A stretch of 64,000 nucleotides of DNA. It comes from Pedobacter sp. KBS0701 (lineage in GTDB: Bacteria > Bacteroidota > Bacteroidia > Sphingobacteriales > Sphingobacteriaceae). Positions 17,040-24,386 of the stretch are shown here, piece after piece. The stretch spans positions 5,332,001 to 5,396,000 of the forward strand of contig NZ_CP042171.1 of assembly GCF_005938645.2 (NCBI RefSeq), in the 5' to 3' direction. The notes below the pieces were generated by a model. It did no database searches. It worked only from the letters and a program-made list of their open reading frames with translations, and was not told the DNA's origin. The position numbers were made by a program, and so were the translations under genes. Numbering within the stretch: the stretch's first letter is position 1; each line of letters opens with the position of its first letter.

Positions 17040-17561
17040 ATGAACAACTATGAAAGGCCAACCATCGATCCAAAAGCGATATTTTACCATGGCACAGACG
17101 CCCATTTCGAATATTTCGACCATTCTTTCAAGGGCAGTAACACAGGATATGACAACACTGTGCACGGCTTTTTCTTTGCAGACAAAATAGAAAACGCACA
17201 ACTTTTTGGCAACACCATCATTACCGCCAATTTGGACATCAAAAATCCCCTGGACCTGCGGCTGCATTCAATCTTCAATGACCAGAGCCAGGCATCGACC
17301 ATTTGGAAAATCCTCTCTGGAGAAACGTTGACCGGGCGAAAGGCACTTCAGACCATCAACGATGAAATCGGCCTAGGGGAGATTCACGAGATGTACGACT
17401 ACCTGCACAATGAAGATGCAAACGATATAATGATCGCCGAAGGCTACGATGGTATTCTGTCCAGCCTTGGCAATGAACAGATCGAGTACGTGGTCTTTTC
17501 CGCCACTCAAGTCACTGTTCTTTCAATCGACCGGGGATTAGCACGGGGACGCTTTCGGTAA
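17040..17561 (+). CDS. ART-PolyVal-like ADP-ribosyltransferase with basic tail
   Basis: A 173-residue protein resembling ADP-ribosyltransferase domains of polyvalent proteins (ART-PolyVal). It has YHGT at about residues 16-19 (the NAD-binding His), FEYFDHSFKG, GFFFADKIENAQLFG, LDIKNPLDLR, and near the end YDGILSS then EYVVFSATQV, whose Glu fits the catalytic acidic position. In larger phage and ICE proteins such domains are thought to modify host proteins on entry. Here the domain stands alone. The C-terminus is DRGLARGRFR. The gene is preceded by 175 bases of non-coding sequence. Confidence 0.68.
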   Translation: MNNYERPTIDPKAIFYHGTDAHFEYFDHSFKGSNTGYDNTVHGFFFADKIENAQLFGNTIITANLDIKNPLDLRLHSIFNDQSQASTIWKILSGETLTGRKALQTINDEIGLGEIHEMYDYLHNEDANDIMIAEGYDGILSSLGNEQIEYVVFSATQVTVLSIDRGLARGRFR

Positions 17562-17640
17562 AATATCGATTATAGATTGCTAATCTACCTTTTCCACTCC
17601 CATCATTCCCAATCCTCTTATTATTCATCTGTTTTCTACC

Positions 17641-17844
17641 ATGGAAGAAATTAAGGCAACTGCTCCGGATCAAATGGTTCCGGTTCCAATTTCCTATACC
17701 GTTACTATAGCTGACAAATCAAAACCCAAAAAACAGCCGCGGATCTATACCGTAAATATCATCCTCGTACCCCAGGGCGAGGAACAGGCTAGGATTAAAC
17801 GTTCGATAATTGAGGGTATCGTTAAGCGAACGATCGTTAAATAG
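17641..17844 (+). CDS. Small basic ICE protein, function unknown
   Basis: A 67-residue protein with an alternating hydrophobic pattern (VPISYTVTIAD, YTVNIILVPQ) followed by a helix (ARIKRSIIEGIVKRTIVK). It is strongly basic at the C-terminus. It is the last + strand gene before the terminator at 17,941. Codon use resembles its ICE neighbours. Too small and unfamiliar to assign; a DNA-binding or antitoxin-like role is possible only as a guess. Confidence 0.5.
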   Translation: MEEIKATAPDQMVPVPISYTVTIADKSKPKKQPRIYTVNIILVPQGEEQARIKRSIIEGIVKRTIVK

Positions 17845-17940
17845 TCTCGTATTGGCCCGCTCCGTAAAATACCAGTTATTTCCCGGGAGGGCAAACGGCT
17901 ACAATCACTCTAAGCCGCCTCGACCATCTTACAAAAAATG

Positions 17941-17975
17941 AAAACGGGAACAACCATTACGACTGTTCCCGTTTT
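17941..17975. terminator. Bidirectional intrinsic terminator
   Basis: A perfect 12-base stem (AAAACGGGAACA / TGTTCCCGTTTT) with an 11-base loop. A-rich and T-rich flanks suit both directions. It separates the + strand ICE genes from the minus-strand HTH gene. Confidence 0.75.
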
Positions 17976-18108
17976 ATCTAAATTAACGCTCTCCATATTA
18001 AGACGCTAGTCATTCCAAAATATTGCGTTACCGTATTAATTTTTTTTAAGCCTGAAAATACATCAGCCGACCTTCGGATAGGCTGTTAGTTTTACGGCCT
18101 TCATTACT

Positions 18109-18495
18109 TTACTTCTTAAAGAGCAATTCGAGCTCCTTTAGATTGCCAGCTGAGGGGAATGATTCCCCTTTCTCCCAGCTTCCTACCGTGCTGGCATCTA
18201 CCCCCAACATTTCTCCAAGCCGTTTATGGCTCAATCCCTTCCTCCACCTGTACGCTTTTAATCTCCCCTCAAATTTCTTTTCATTAACCTTAACAAGACT
18301 GTAACCTAAAAAAAGCTGGATTGCAGGATAATGCTGTATCTGGGGCTTGCTTTTATTGTTTTCCCAATACGTAACACAGTCTGTACTAACCCCCAAAATT
18401 TTAGCTAAGTCACTCTGTAACAGCTTCAATTCCATTCGTTTCTTCCTCAGGTGTTCTCCGACCGTCTTGGGGTTTTTCGGGTAGGAAATTGGCAT
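18109..18495 (-). CDS. Double-HTH (XRE-like) regulator at the ICE edge
   Basis: A 128-residue protein with two helix-turn-helix segments. The first is around residues 10-60 (LLQSDLAKILGVSTDCVTYW) and the second around 75-125 (LSHKRLGEMLGVDASTVGSW). Two HTH units in one chain suggest recognition of two half-sites. The start chosen is MPISYPKN (ATG at 18,495); a longer version from 18,549 would begin inside the comM remnant. Its place at the end of the element, facing inward, fits a regulator of ICE maintenance or excision, but this is inferred. Confidence 0.72.
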   Translation of the reverse strand: MPISYPKNPKTVGEHLRKKRMELKLLQSDLAKILGVSTDCVTYWENNKSKPQIQHYPAIQLFLGYSLVKVNEKKFEGRLKAYRWRKGLSHKRLGEMLGVDASTVGSWEKGESFPSAGNLKELELLFKK

Positions 18496-18542
18496 AGGTT
18501 TCTTTATTACTCGTTTAAAATGAACTGTTATCAACGCATGAA

Positions 18543-19028
18543 TGCCCATGTGGTTTTTACAATCACCCGGAGAAAGATTGTGTTTGTGCACCTGGTGTGG
18601 TGCAAAAATACCTGAGTAAAATATCAGGACCGCTTTTAGACCGGATAGATCTGCATGTAGAAGTAACACCCGTTAATTTTACAGAATTAGCCTCTACTGC
18701 AGAAACAGAAAGAAGTAACCTCATCAGGGAACGTGTAATTAAAGCACGGGAAATTCAGGATCTACGTTTTGCGAATAAAGAAGAACTGCATTGCAATGCC
18801 CAAATGAGTCCGAAAATGGTTCGCAAAGTATGCCAGATCAGCGATGAAGGAAACATCCTCCTAAAATCAGCTATGGAAAAATTAGGTCTTTCGGCCCGTG
18901 CCTACGACCGGATTTTAAAAGTTGCACGGACCATTGCCGATTTAGATGGAAGTGATACCGTAGAATTGGAACACTTAGCAGAATCGATTAATTACAGGAG
19001 TTTGGATAGGAATGGGTGGGCAGGGTAA
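18543..19028 (+). pseudogene. comM: comM/yifB, C-terminal fragment left by ICE insertion
   Basis: In frame from 18,543 the translation reads CPCGFYNHPEKDCVCAPG, then VVQKYLSKISGPLLDRIDLHVEV, the signature of the Mg-chelatase-like AAA+ protein YifB/ComM. It runs on through the Mg-chelatase C-terminal domain (LSARAYDRILKVARTIADL) to a normal end. The expected upstream residues (AMNP) and the whole AAA+ domain are missing. The frame closes at a TAA at 18,516-18,518. ComM is a branch-migration helicase that helps integrate DNA in natural transformation. A GTG at 18,597 could still start a short product. Confidence 0.85.
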
Positions 19029-19122
19029 TTCTTTACACAAAGAGCGGTTTAATTTGCTCGTTATCTTGATAAAGATTAAGTTTATTGATCAGCAAATACC
19101 ATATATGAAAAATTTATCTTCT

Positions 19123-19130
19123 TATTTTTG
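19123..19130 (+). promoter_or_regulatory. Bacteroidetes -7 element (TATTTTTG)
   Basis: The octamer TATTTTTG fits the Bacteroidetes -7 consensus TAnnTTTG, 24 bases before the ATG at 19,155. No TTG at the usual -33 spacing is present, so support is partial. Confidence 0.35.
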
Positions 19131-19154
19131 TGCTCATTTCATAATTTATGTCGT

Positions 19155-19874
19155 ATGAAAAATATTACAGGCATATTGTTATTATTAATTTCTGTTCAGT
19201 TATTTGCCCAAAGCGATCACCCTCAAATCCCTAAAACAGGCACTAATACAAATGCATTTGTTCCAAAAGGGTGGAAAATAATTTATCGGGCCAAAGGTGA
19301 TTTAAATAAAGATCATTTACCTGATGAAGCGATCATTATCCAGAATACCAATCCAAAAAATATCATCAAAAACGACGGTATGGGCAGTGATAAACTGAAT
19401 GTGAATCCTCGCATTCTTTTGGTACTTTTTAAAACATCCGGAAATTACAGCTTAAAGGCTCAAAATACCAGTTTCATTCCACCTGAAAATGATGCAGAGA
19501 ACACTTGCCTTGCCGATCCTTTGCAGGAAACGGGTGCCATCAGCATAAAAAACGGCACGCTCATTTTAAGTTATCAATATTGGCTGAGCTGTGGCTCCTA
19601 CGGGGTGAGTAATCTTGATTATACATTCAGGTTCCAGAATCAAAAAATGGAGCTGATTGGCTTTGATATCAAGAGTTATAGTCGATCTTCGGGAGAAGAA
19701 ACCATTACCAGCCTTAATTTCTCCACACGAAAAAAAAGTGAAACCTCTGGTGGCAATATGTTTAGCGACAAAACCAACAAACCAAAAACGGTATGGAAAA
19801 AGTTTAATTGGGGCAGATTGTTTACACTTGATGAAATAACGGAAGAGCTTGCCCAGAAACTTTCAGAAATATAA
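19155..19874 (+). CDS. Secreted protein, function unknown
   Basis: A 239-residue protein starting MKNITGILLLLIS, a signal peptide cleaved near LFAQ. An in-frame start at 19,128 would precede it but overlaps the -7 element, so I take 19,155. The mature part has YRAKGDLNKDHLPDEAIII, a VCBS/FG-GAP-like calcium-binding pattern (D-N-D-L-D), suggesting a periplasmic beta-propeller fragment. The next gene shows the same kind of pattern (EDYNNDGVKDLLIFED). The two genes, 17 bases apart, probably form one operon. Confidence 0.7.
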   Translation: MKNITGILLLLISVQLFAQSDHPQIPKTGTNTNAFVPKGWKIIYRAKGDLNKDHLPDEAIIIQNTNPKNIIKNDGMGSDKLNVNPRILLVLFKTSGNYSLKAQNTSFIPPENDAENTCLADPLQETGAISIKNGTLILSYQYWLSCGSYGVSNLDYTFRFQNQKMELIGFDIKSYSRSSGEETITSLNFSTRKKSETSGGNMFSDKTNKPKTVWKKFNWGRLFTLDEITEELAQKLSEI

Positions 19875-19891
19875 CATAGATATATTATAAG

Positions 19892-20536
19892 ATGCCAAAC
19901 ATGATCAGGATATTTTTTCTATGCTTCATATTTATTTCCAGTCATTCGTTTGCTCAAAAAGTATTCAATCAGCCAACCGCAACAGGAATCTGGCAATACA
20001 TTTATCCTTTTAAAAATAAAGACTATGTACTCGCTATACAGCATTTAATTACTGAAAAAGAACCTTCGGGAGAATTATGCCATGCCAATATCTATTTCGG
20101 TAAAAGAGGCGTAAAAACCGATAAAATCTTTTGGAAAGAAAACATAGAAATGCGCCACGTCACTGACAATATCACTTACGAAGACTATAACAACGACGGT
20201 GTAAAAGATCTGTTAATTTTCGAAGATACAGGTGCCAGGGGAGGAAACTCGTTTTACAATCTTTACCTTGTTAATCCCAAAAACCATACCTTAACCAGGG
20301 TCAAAGATTTCGACAAAATTGTTAACCCCAGTTACAACAAAAAATACAAAATAATTATGAGTTATGGTTTAACCGGTACCAATTATTATCAGTTGCATAG
20401 ATTTAATAAAAAGCTCGTACCATATAAAATTGGCGAACCTTTCGACGATACTGACAATTTAGATCTGGATAAAAAGATTGCCGCAATCTTAAATAATAAT
20501 AATCCAAAACTGCAGATCAAAAAGATAAACAATTAG
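19892..20536 (+). CDS. Secreted VCBS-like protein, function unknown
   Basis: A 214-residue protein with a signal peptide (IFFLCFIFISSHSFAQ). It carries one clear VCBS/FG-GAP-like motif near residue 95 (DYNNDGVKDLLIFED). The end is lysine- and asparagine-rich. Start could be 19,892 or the ATG at 19,901; both keep the signal peptide. It lies between another secreted protein and a SanA-like protein on the same strand, with 11 bases to the latter. Confidence 0.68.
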   Translation: MPNMIRIFFLCFIFISSHSFAQKVFNQPTATGIWQYIYPFKNKDYVLAIQHLITEKEPSGELCHANIYFGKRGVKTDKIFWKENIEMRHVTDNITYEDYNNDGVKDLLIFEDTGARGGNSFYNLYLVNPKNHTLTRVKDFDKIVNPSYNKKYKIIMSYGLTGTNYYQLHRFNKKLVPYKIGEPFDDTDNLDLDKKIAAILNNNNPKLQIKKINN

Positions 20537-20547
20537 CGCATCAATAA

Positions 20548-21204
20548 ATGAACACTAAAAAAATAATAAAACTGCTGTTCTCCGCCTTTATTTTGGGCCT
20601 TATTGTAGTGTTTGGTATTAATTTGTTAGTCAAACACCAAACTGATCCACTGATTTACTTCAACCCGCAAAACGTACCAAAAGCAAGGGTAGCCATTATT
20701 TTTGGAGCAGGCATAAACAATAATAAACCCAGTAAATATTTAAAAGACAGGCTTGATGCGGGTATAAAACTTTATAAAAACCATAAAATTGATAAAATTT
20801 TGCTGTCAGGGGATAATGGAAGTGATGCACACGACGAACTTACTGTAATGAAACTTTACTGTTATGAACATGGTGTTGATACCAATAAAATTTACCTGGA
20901 TTATGCAGGTTTTGATAGCTACTCGACACTTTACAGATCAAAATTTATTTTCAATATAGACACCGCAATTCTGGTATCGCAAAAATATCATTTAAATAGA
21001 TGTATCAGCACCGGCAATAAACTAGGAATAAAATCTTATGGTTTTGCTGCTGATCAAGGAACATATCAAGGCTTCAAATACGCCTCATTCAGAGAGTATT
21101 TTGCTATAGCAAAATCTAAAATCGATCTGATTATGGGCAGGAAACCCCATTTTTTAGGTGAAACGGTTAATATTAACGGACCATCAAACTACACCAAAGA
21201 ATAG
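20548..21204 (+). CDS. SanA/YdcF-like DUF218 envelope protein
   Basis: A 218-residue protein with one N-terminal membrane span (about residues 8-28) followed by a DUF218/ElyC domain: VAIIFGAGI, LKDRLDAGIKLYKNHKIDKILLSGDNG, YDLDYAGFDSY-type block and YHLNRCI. SanA of enterobacteria affects envelope permeability at high temperature, and DUF218 proteins act in cell-envelope metabolism. The exact substrate is unknown. Length agrees with SanA (about 240). Confidence 0.82.
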   Translation: MNTKKIIKLLFSAFILGLIVVFGINLLVKHQTDPLIYFNPQNVPKARVAIIFGAGINNNKPSKYLKDRLDAGIKLYKNHKIDKILLSGDNGSDAHDELTVMKLYCYEHGVDTNKIYLDYAGFDSYSTLYRSKFIFNIDTAILVSQKYHLNRCISTGNKLGIKSYGFAADQGTYQGFKYASFREYFAIAKSKIDLIMGRKPHFLGETVNINGPSNYTKE

Positions 21205-21619
21205 CATGAAACACCGCTCATTTTGTTTTGACTATTTTTTACTTGTAACCCTGTTCACAAAAAAGATTGCGATCCTGAAGCACCTTATTTAGCTGATTTA
21301 CTAAAAAACAACAGTAAATTAAAAAGGTTGAAATGCTGGACTTTATCAATGGCTAAATTGAACAAGTTCATTTAAACTGAACAGTTTTATTGCTTTCAAC
21401 TGATCAGTCCAGGTTTGAAAATAGATTATTTAACAGTCCAAGCTAAAATAAAGAATTACCCTAACAAAAGCCTAATATACAACTACTTAATAAACAAATT
21501 TAAGATCCCTGCTTTCCAATACCTCATCTCATTTACAGATCATATTTTTTGTTTGGCATAGTCATTGTCATAACACTGTTACATTTATGACCTATTTAAA
21601 AATTAAAAAAGTGAAAGAG
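21205..21619 (+). other. Gene-free stretch with a possible decayed small lipoprotein gene
   Basis: No intact gene is seen in these 415 bases. At 21,206 an ATG opens MKHRSFCFDYFLLVT and closes after 28 codons. A second frame through the same place reads TCNPVHKKDCDPEAPYLADLLK and runs to a stop near 21,375. Joined by one frameshift these would make a small lipoprotein. The rest is AT-rich and unremarkable. Confidence 0.25.
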
Positions 21620-21994
21620 ATGAAAAAAACAGTTCAAATTTTCAGCATGCTTTTAATAGCATTAACCGTAATGGTATCGTGTAAAAAAGATACTGACCCT
21701 GCAGATCGCGATTTCTTTGTAGGCACGTACAAAGGTTCGGTTTCATACCGCAGTGGAGAAAATACTATTACCAGTAGCGATGGAAAAGTAACCGTAAGTA
21801 AAGTTGGCGAAACCTATAATTTTTACTTTGGCAACAACATTCCGGATATTACGGGAGTAAAATTCGAAAAGAAAGGCGATAACAGCTACGTAAGTATTGG
21901 CTCGGGCCTAACAGGCATTAGCATCGACGCCAGCAACCTAACCATCAGGGTAGTTAGAGACAGCCAGCTTTGGACGGCAGATTGTACCAGATAA
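21620..21994 (+). CDS. Small lipoprotein, function unknown
   Basis: A 124-residue protein starting MKKTVQIFSMLLI, with a lipobox TVMVSC at about residues 16-21 and a CKKDTDP start of the mature part, typical of Bacteroidetes lipoproteins. The body alternates like a beta-barrel or lipocalin (FFVGTYKGSVSYR, GKVTVSKVGETYNFYFG). An upstream ATG at 21,587 would add 11 residues ahead of the signal and is less likely. A strong terminator follows. Confidence 0.78.
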   Translation: MKKTVQIFSMLLIALTVMVSCKKDTDPADRDFFVGTYKGSVSYRSGENTITSSDGKVTVSKVGETYNFYFGNNIPDITGVKFEKKGDNSYVSIGSGLTGISIDASNLTIRVVRDSQLWTADCTR

Positions 21995-22010
21995 CAAGGA
22001 ATATTTAAAA

Positions 22011-22044
22011 ATAATGCCCGATTAGATCGGGCATTATTTTTTTG
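22011..22044 (+). terminator. Intrinsic terminator after the lipoprotein gene
   Basis: A perfect 12-base stem (ATAATGCCCGAT / ATCGGGCATTAT), three-base loop TAG, followed by a run of T. It closes the transcript of the gene ending at 21,994. Confidence 0.85.
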
Positions 22045-22105
22045 CCTTTCCCCAGTCCAAAACCAAAAAAATGCGTTTCATGCTTAATTTAGTTAAATTT
22101 ATAGC

Positions 22106-22675
22106 ATGAGTTTTGAATTAAAAACACACCTCGAAGAAATCATTTCCCTCACCGATCAGGAGTTTGAGCATATAGCGGCACATTTCAAATCAAAAACGCT
22201 TAAAAAACACCAATACCTGATACAGGAAGACGAATTTGTCAATCACATTTATTTTGTTGTTAAAGGTTTATTAAAGGCCACTTTTACAGATGCCAATGGT
22301 AAAGAGTATATTATCCAGTTTGCGATGGAAAACTGGTGGCTTTCCGATTTCAGGGCTTTTTATGGTCATGTTAAATCAATTACCAATATCAGCTGCCTGG
22401 AAAACTCCGATCTGCTCTCCATCAGCAAAGATAATTTAGATCAGCTATGCAGCGAAAGCCATAAAATGGAGCATTTTTTCAGGATAAAAAACAGTTTGGG
22501 CTACGTAGCTTTACAGCAAAGGATTTTATCACTTTTGACCACAAGCCCGAAAGAGCGTTTTGAACAACTCGCTCAACAGTATCCCCAATTGATGCAACGG
22601 GTTTCTAAAACAATAATCGCAGCATACCTGGGCATTTCCAGAGAAACCTTAAGCAGGCTTTCCGCAAAAGTGTGA
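22106..22675 (+). CDS. Crp/Fnr-family transcription regulator
   Basis: A 189-residue regulator. A cyclic-nucleotide-binding-like jelly roll covers about residues 25-120 (YLIQEDEFVNHIYFVVKGLL, then ENWWLSDF). A C-terminal winged-helix region follows, with recognition helix TIIAAYLGISRETLSRL. The cAMP-contact residues of E. coli Crp are not conserved, so the ligand is unknown. Such Bacteroidetes proteins often control a neighbouring gene; here that is the DJ-1/PfpI gene 85 bases downstream, which has its own promoter. Confidence 0.85.
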   Translation: MSFELKTHLEEIISLTDQEFEHIAAHFKSKTLKKHQYLIQEDEFVNHIYFVVKGLLKATFTDANGKEYIIQFAMENWWLSDFRAFYGHVKSITNISCLENSDLLSISKDNLDQLCSESHKMEHFFRIKNSLGYVALQQRILSLLTTSPKERFEQLAQQYPQLMQRVSKTIIAAYLGISRETLSRLSAKV

Positions 22676-22708
22676 TTTTGCGCACATTAAATTTGTGATC
22701 GAAGTCCT

Positions 22709-22738
22709 TTGCTGCCTTAACAAACAGCACTAATTTTG
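22709..22738 (+). promoter_or_regulatory. Bacteroidetes-type promoter (TTG, 19 bases, TAATTTTG)
   Basis: TTG at 22,709-22,711 and TAATTTTG at 22,731-22,738, with a 19-base spacer, match the Bacteroidetes sigma-ABfr consensus (TTG / TAnnTTTG). The ATG of the DJ-1/PfpI gene is 22 bases downstream. Confidence 0.6.
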
Positions 22739-22760
22739 TGATACACTTAGCATAAAAAAT

Positions 22761-23441
22761 ATGAATAAGAAAGTTTTATTCGTGCTTACTAGCCACGACG
22801 AATTAGGAAATACAGGTTTAAAAACAGGTTTTTGGTCAGAAGAATTGGCGGCGCCATATTATGCCTTAGCCGACAAAGGTATTGATATTGTATTGGCCTC
22901 ACCAAAAGGTGGTCAGCCACCAATAGATCCTAAAAGTGAAGATCCTTCTTTTCAAACCGAAACGACGAAAAGAATGGACAAAGACACTGTTCTTTTGGCC
23001 AAATTAAAAAACACCACTCCATTGGCCGATATAATAATGGATGATTATGATGCAGTTTTTTATCCTGGTGGCCACGGACCACTTTGGGATTTAGCAGAAA
23101 GCGCAACTTCACAACAGCTCATTACCGAGTTCTATACCGCCAGCAAGCCTGTTGCTTTTGTATGTCATGCTCCTGGAGTGCTTAAGGATGTAAAGATAGA
23201 TGGTGAATACTTGGTGAAAGGAAAAAATGTAACCGGATTTACCAATACCGAGGAAGAAGCCGTACAATTAACAAATATAGTTCCTTTCTTAGTAGAGGAT
23301 ATGTTGATAAAAAATGGTGGTCATTACAGTAAGATAGCTGATTGGAATCCCTATGCTGTAGTTGACGGCTTATTGATTACCGGACAAAATCCTGCCTCAT
23401 CAGAAAAAGTTGCAGAAGAATTATTAAAGCTCCTTGCCTAA
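22761..23441 (+). CDS. DJ-1/PfpI family protein (glyoxalase III/Hsp31-like)
   Basis: A 226-residue protein. The nucleophile elbow VCHAPGVL places the reactive Cys at about residue 134. YPGGHGPLWDL near residue 95 and an early Glu (EELAAPYY) complete the usual DJ-1/PfpI site. Members detoxify methylglyoxal or act as chaperones. The GHGP line and length fit the Hsp31-like/ThiJ group rather than the short PfpI proteases. Start and promoter agree. The preceding Crp-type regulator is a plausible controller. Confidence 0.87.
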   Translation: MNKKVLFVLTSHDELGNTGLKTGFWSEELAAPYYALADKGIDIVLASPKGGQPPIDPKSEDPSFQTETTKRMDKDTVLLAKLKNTTPLADIIMDDYDAVFYPGGHGPLWDLAESATSQQLITEFYTASKPVAFVCHAPGVLKDVKIDGEYLVKGKNVTGFTNTEEEAVQLTNIVPFLVEDMLIKNGGHYSKIADWNPYAVVDGLLITGQNPASSEKVAEELLKLLA

Positions 23442-23494
23442 ATTTAAATCCTCAACACGGAGTGGTTTAGCCAAGCCTTGTTGAGGATTGCTTA

Positions 23495-23749
23495 TTATAA
23501 TTCGTCTTCTTCCTCGTCTTCAGGTTCGGGCACATAATTTTCAATCGCCTGCCCAATTGCATTCACCTCTTCATCTTCCTCAAAAATTGGAAGTTCTGTT
23601 TTATAATCCATTTTCAACCAGATCGATGAAGTATCTTTTTGGATCTGAATATATTCTCTTCCATCTTTGAAAATGGTGTATGAATCATTCCCCTCTGGAA
23701 AAACTGAATAATTAATTGGTCCTATCTCTATATCAAAAGGTTCTTGCAT
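23495..23749 (-). CDS. Small acidic protein, function unknown
   Basis: An 84-residue protein. The N-terminal part is beta-like (PFDIEIGPINYSVFPEG, YTIFKDGREYIQIQ) and the end is strongly acidic (PEPEDEEEDEL). No signal or membrane span. It converges with the DJ-1/PfpI gene. A -7 element lies 16 bases upstream of its ATG. Similar small acidic proteins are common in Sphingobacteriaceae, but I know no function. Confidence 0.62.
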   Translation of the reverse strand: MQEPFDIEIGPINYSVFPEGNDSYTIFKDGREYIQIQKDTSSIWLKMDYKTELPIFEEDEEVNAIGQAIENYVPEPEDEEEDEL

Positions 23750-23765
23750 AACTGATATTTTCTTG

Positions 23766-23773
23766 CAAAGATA
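23766..23773 (-). promoter_or_regulatory. -7 element (TATCTTTG) of the small acidic gene
   Basis: On the minus strand TATCTTTG followed by C matches the Bacteroidetes -7 consensus exactly, 16 bases before the ATG at 23,749. No good TTG lies 17-23 bases upstream. Confidence 0.45.
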
Positions 23774-23844
23774 AAAATCTTTTTGTTGAGCTAGCTAAGC
23801 CATACGCCAGACTTTGTTATCTTTATCCTAATAAATTTTAACCT

Positions 23845-24195
23845 ATGGATTTTTCAAAAGCAGACAATAAAGTTGCCCGAAAATTATTCGAAGTCGCTTT
23901 ACAACGGGAACTAAAAAACGAAATGCAGGTATTTTCCGAAATTTTAGACCAATGGAAAACACAACAGCCTGAAGACAACAGAGACGATTATTACAAAATT
24001 TTTACTGCTGTAACAGATTTCGACAAGCACATCGCCAGAAGATACGACGGGCTTAGAAATTCATGGTTTTTAGGTACTATAACTGCTCTGCTTGTAGAAA
24101 AAATCATCACAGCAGCTGATTTAGAAGATTTTTCGGAAGAGGCAAAAAGTGAAATATCAAGGAGCCTTAAATTCAGAGAAGTTAATCAATTATAA
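23845..24195 (+). CDS. Small helical protein, function unknown
   Basis: A 116-residue soluble, charged, mostly helical protein (VARKLFEVALQRELKNEM, YDGLRNSWFLGTITALLVEK). No signal, span or known motif. Independent gene with a spacer of about 95 bases from the divergent small gene. Real coding is suggested by even codon use and full-length openness. Confidence 0.62.
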   Translation: MDFSKADNKVARKLFEVALQRELKNEMQVFSEILDQWKTQQPEDNRDDYYKIFTAVTDFDKHIARRYDGLRNSWFLGTITALLVEKIITAADLEDFSEEAKSEISRSLKFREVNQL

Positions 24196-24386
24196 ATAAG
24201 TTCAAATTCAGGAAAGGTAGAGGTCTGATTTTACTTTGTAAAGAAATTACGATTATTTCAGTGTGCATTGTGGTTTTTCTCTGCGACCTCCGTGTTAAAT
24301 GAAATTAAAAAATTACGCATGATTGTTTAAAAATCCCATCATTTATACTACTTTACGGCTAAAGATTTTACGCGATAGATAAGAAG

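Larger units (their letters stand above)
1..18542. mobile_element. Right part of an integrative conjugative element (ICE) inserted in comM
   Basis: The stretch holds a near-continuous + strand conjugation operon (TraE to TraN plus a VirD4-like coupling protein) followed by accessory genes. It ends abruptly where a C-terminal fragment of comM/yifB begins. Base composition is visibly GC-richer than the AT-rich chromosome to the right. The gene order E, F, G, (secreted proteins), J, K, L, M, N matches the Bacteroidetes CTnDOT-type transfer system. Integrase, relaxase and the left end are not in the window, so the element is longer than 18.5 kb. The right boundary is placed at about 18,536-18,545 because comM homology resumes in frame at 18,543. 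Confidence 0.88.

Noticed and set aside
18496..18669. N-terminal extension of the double-HTH gene
   Set aside because: Most of it lies inside comM sequence and reads as a shadow of that gene; the start at 18,495 gives a normal HTH protein.
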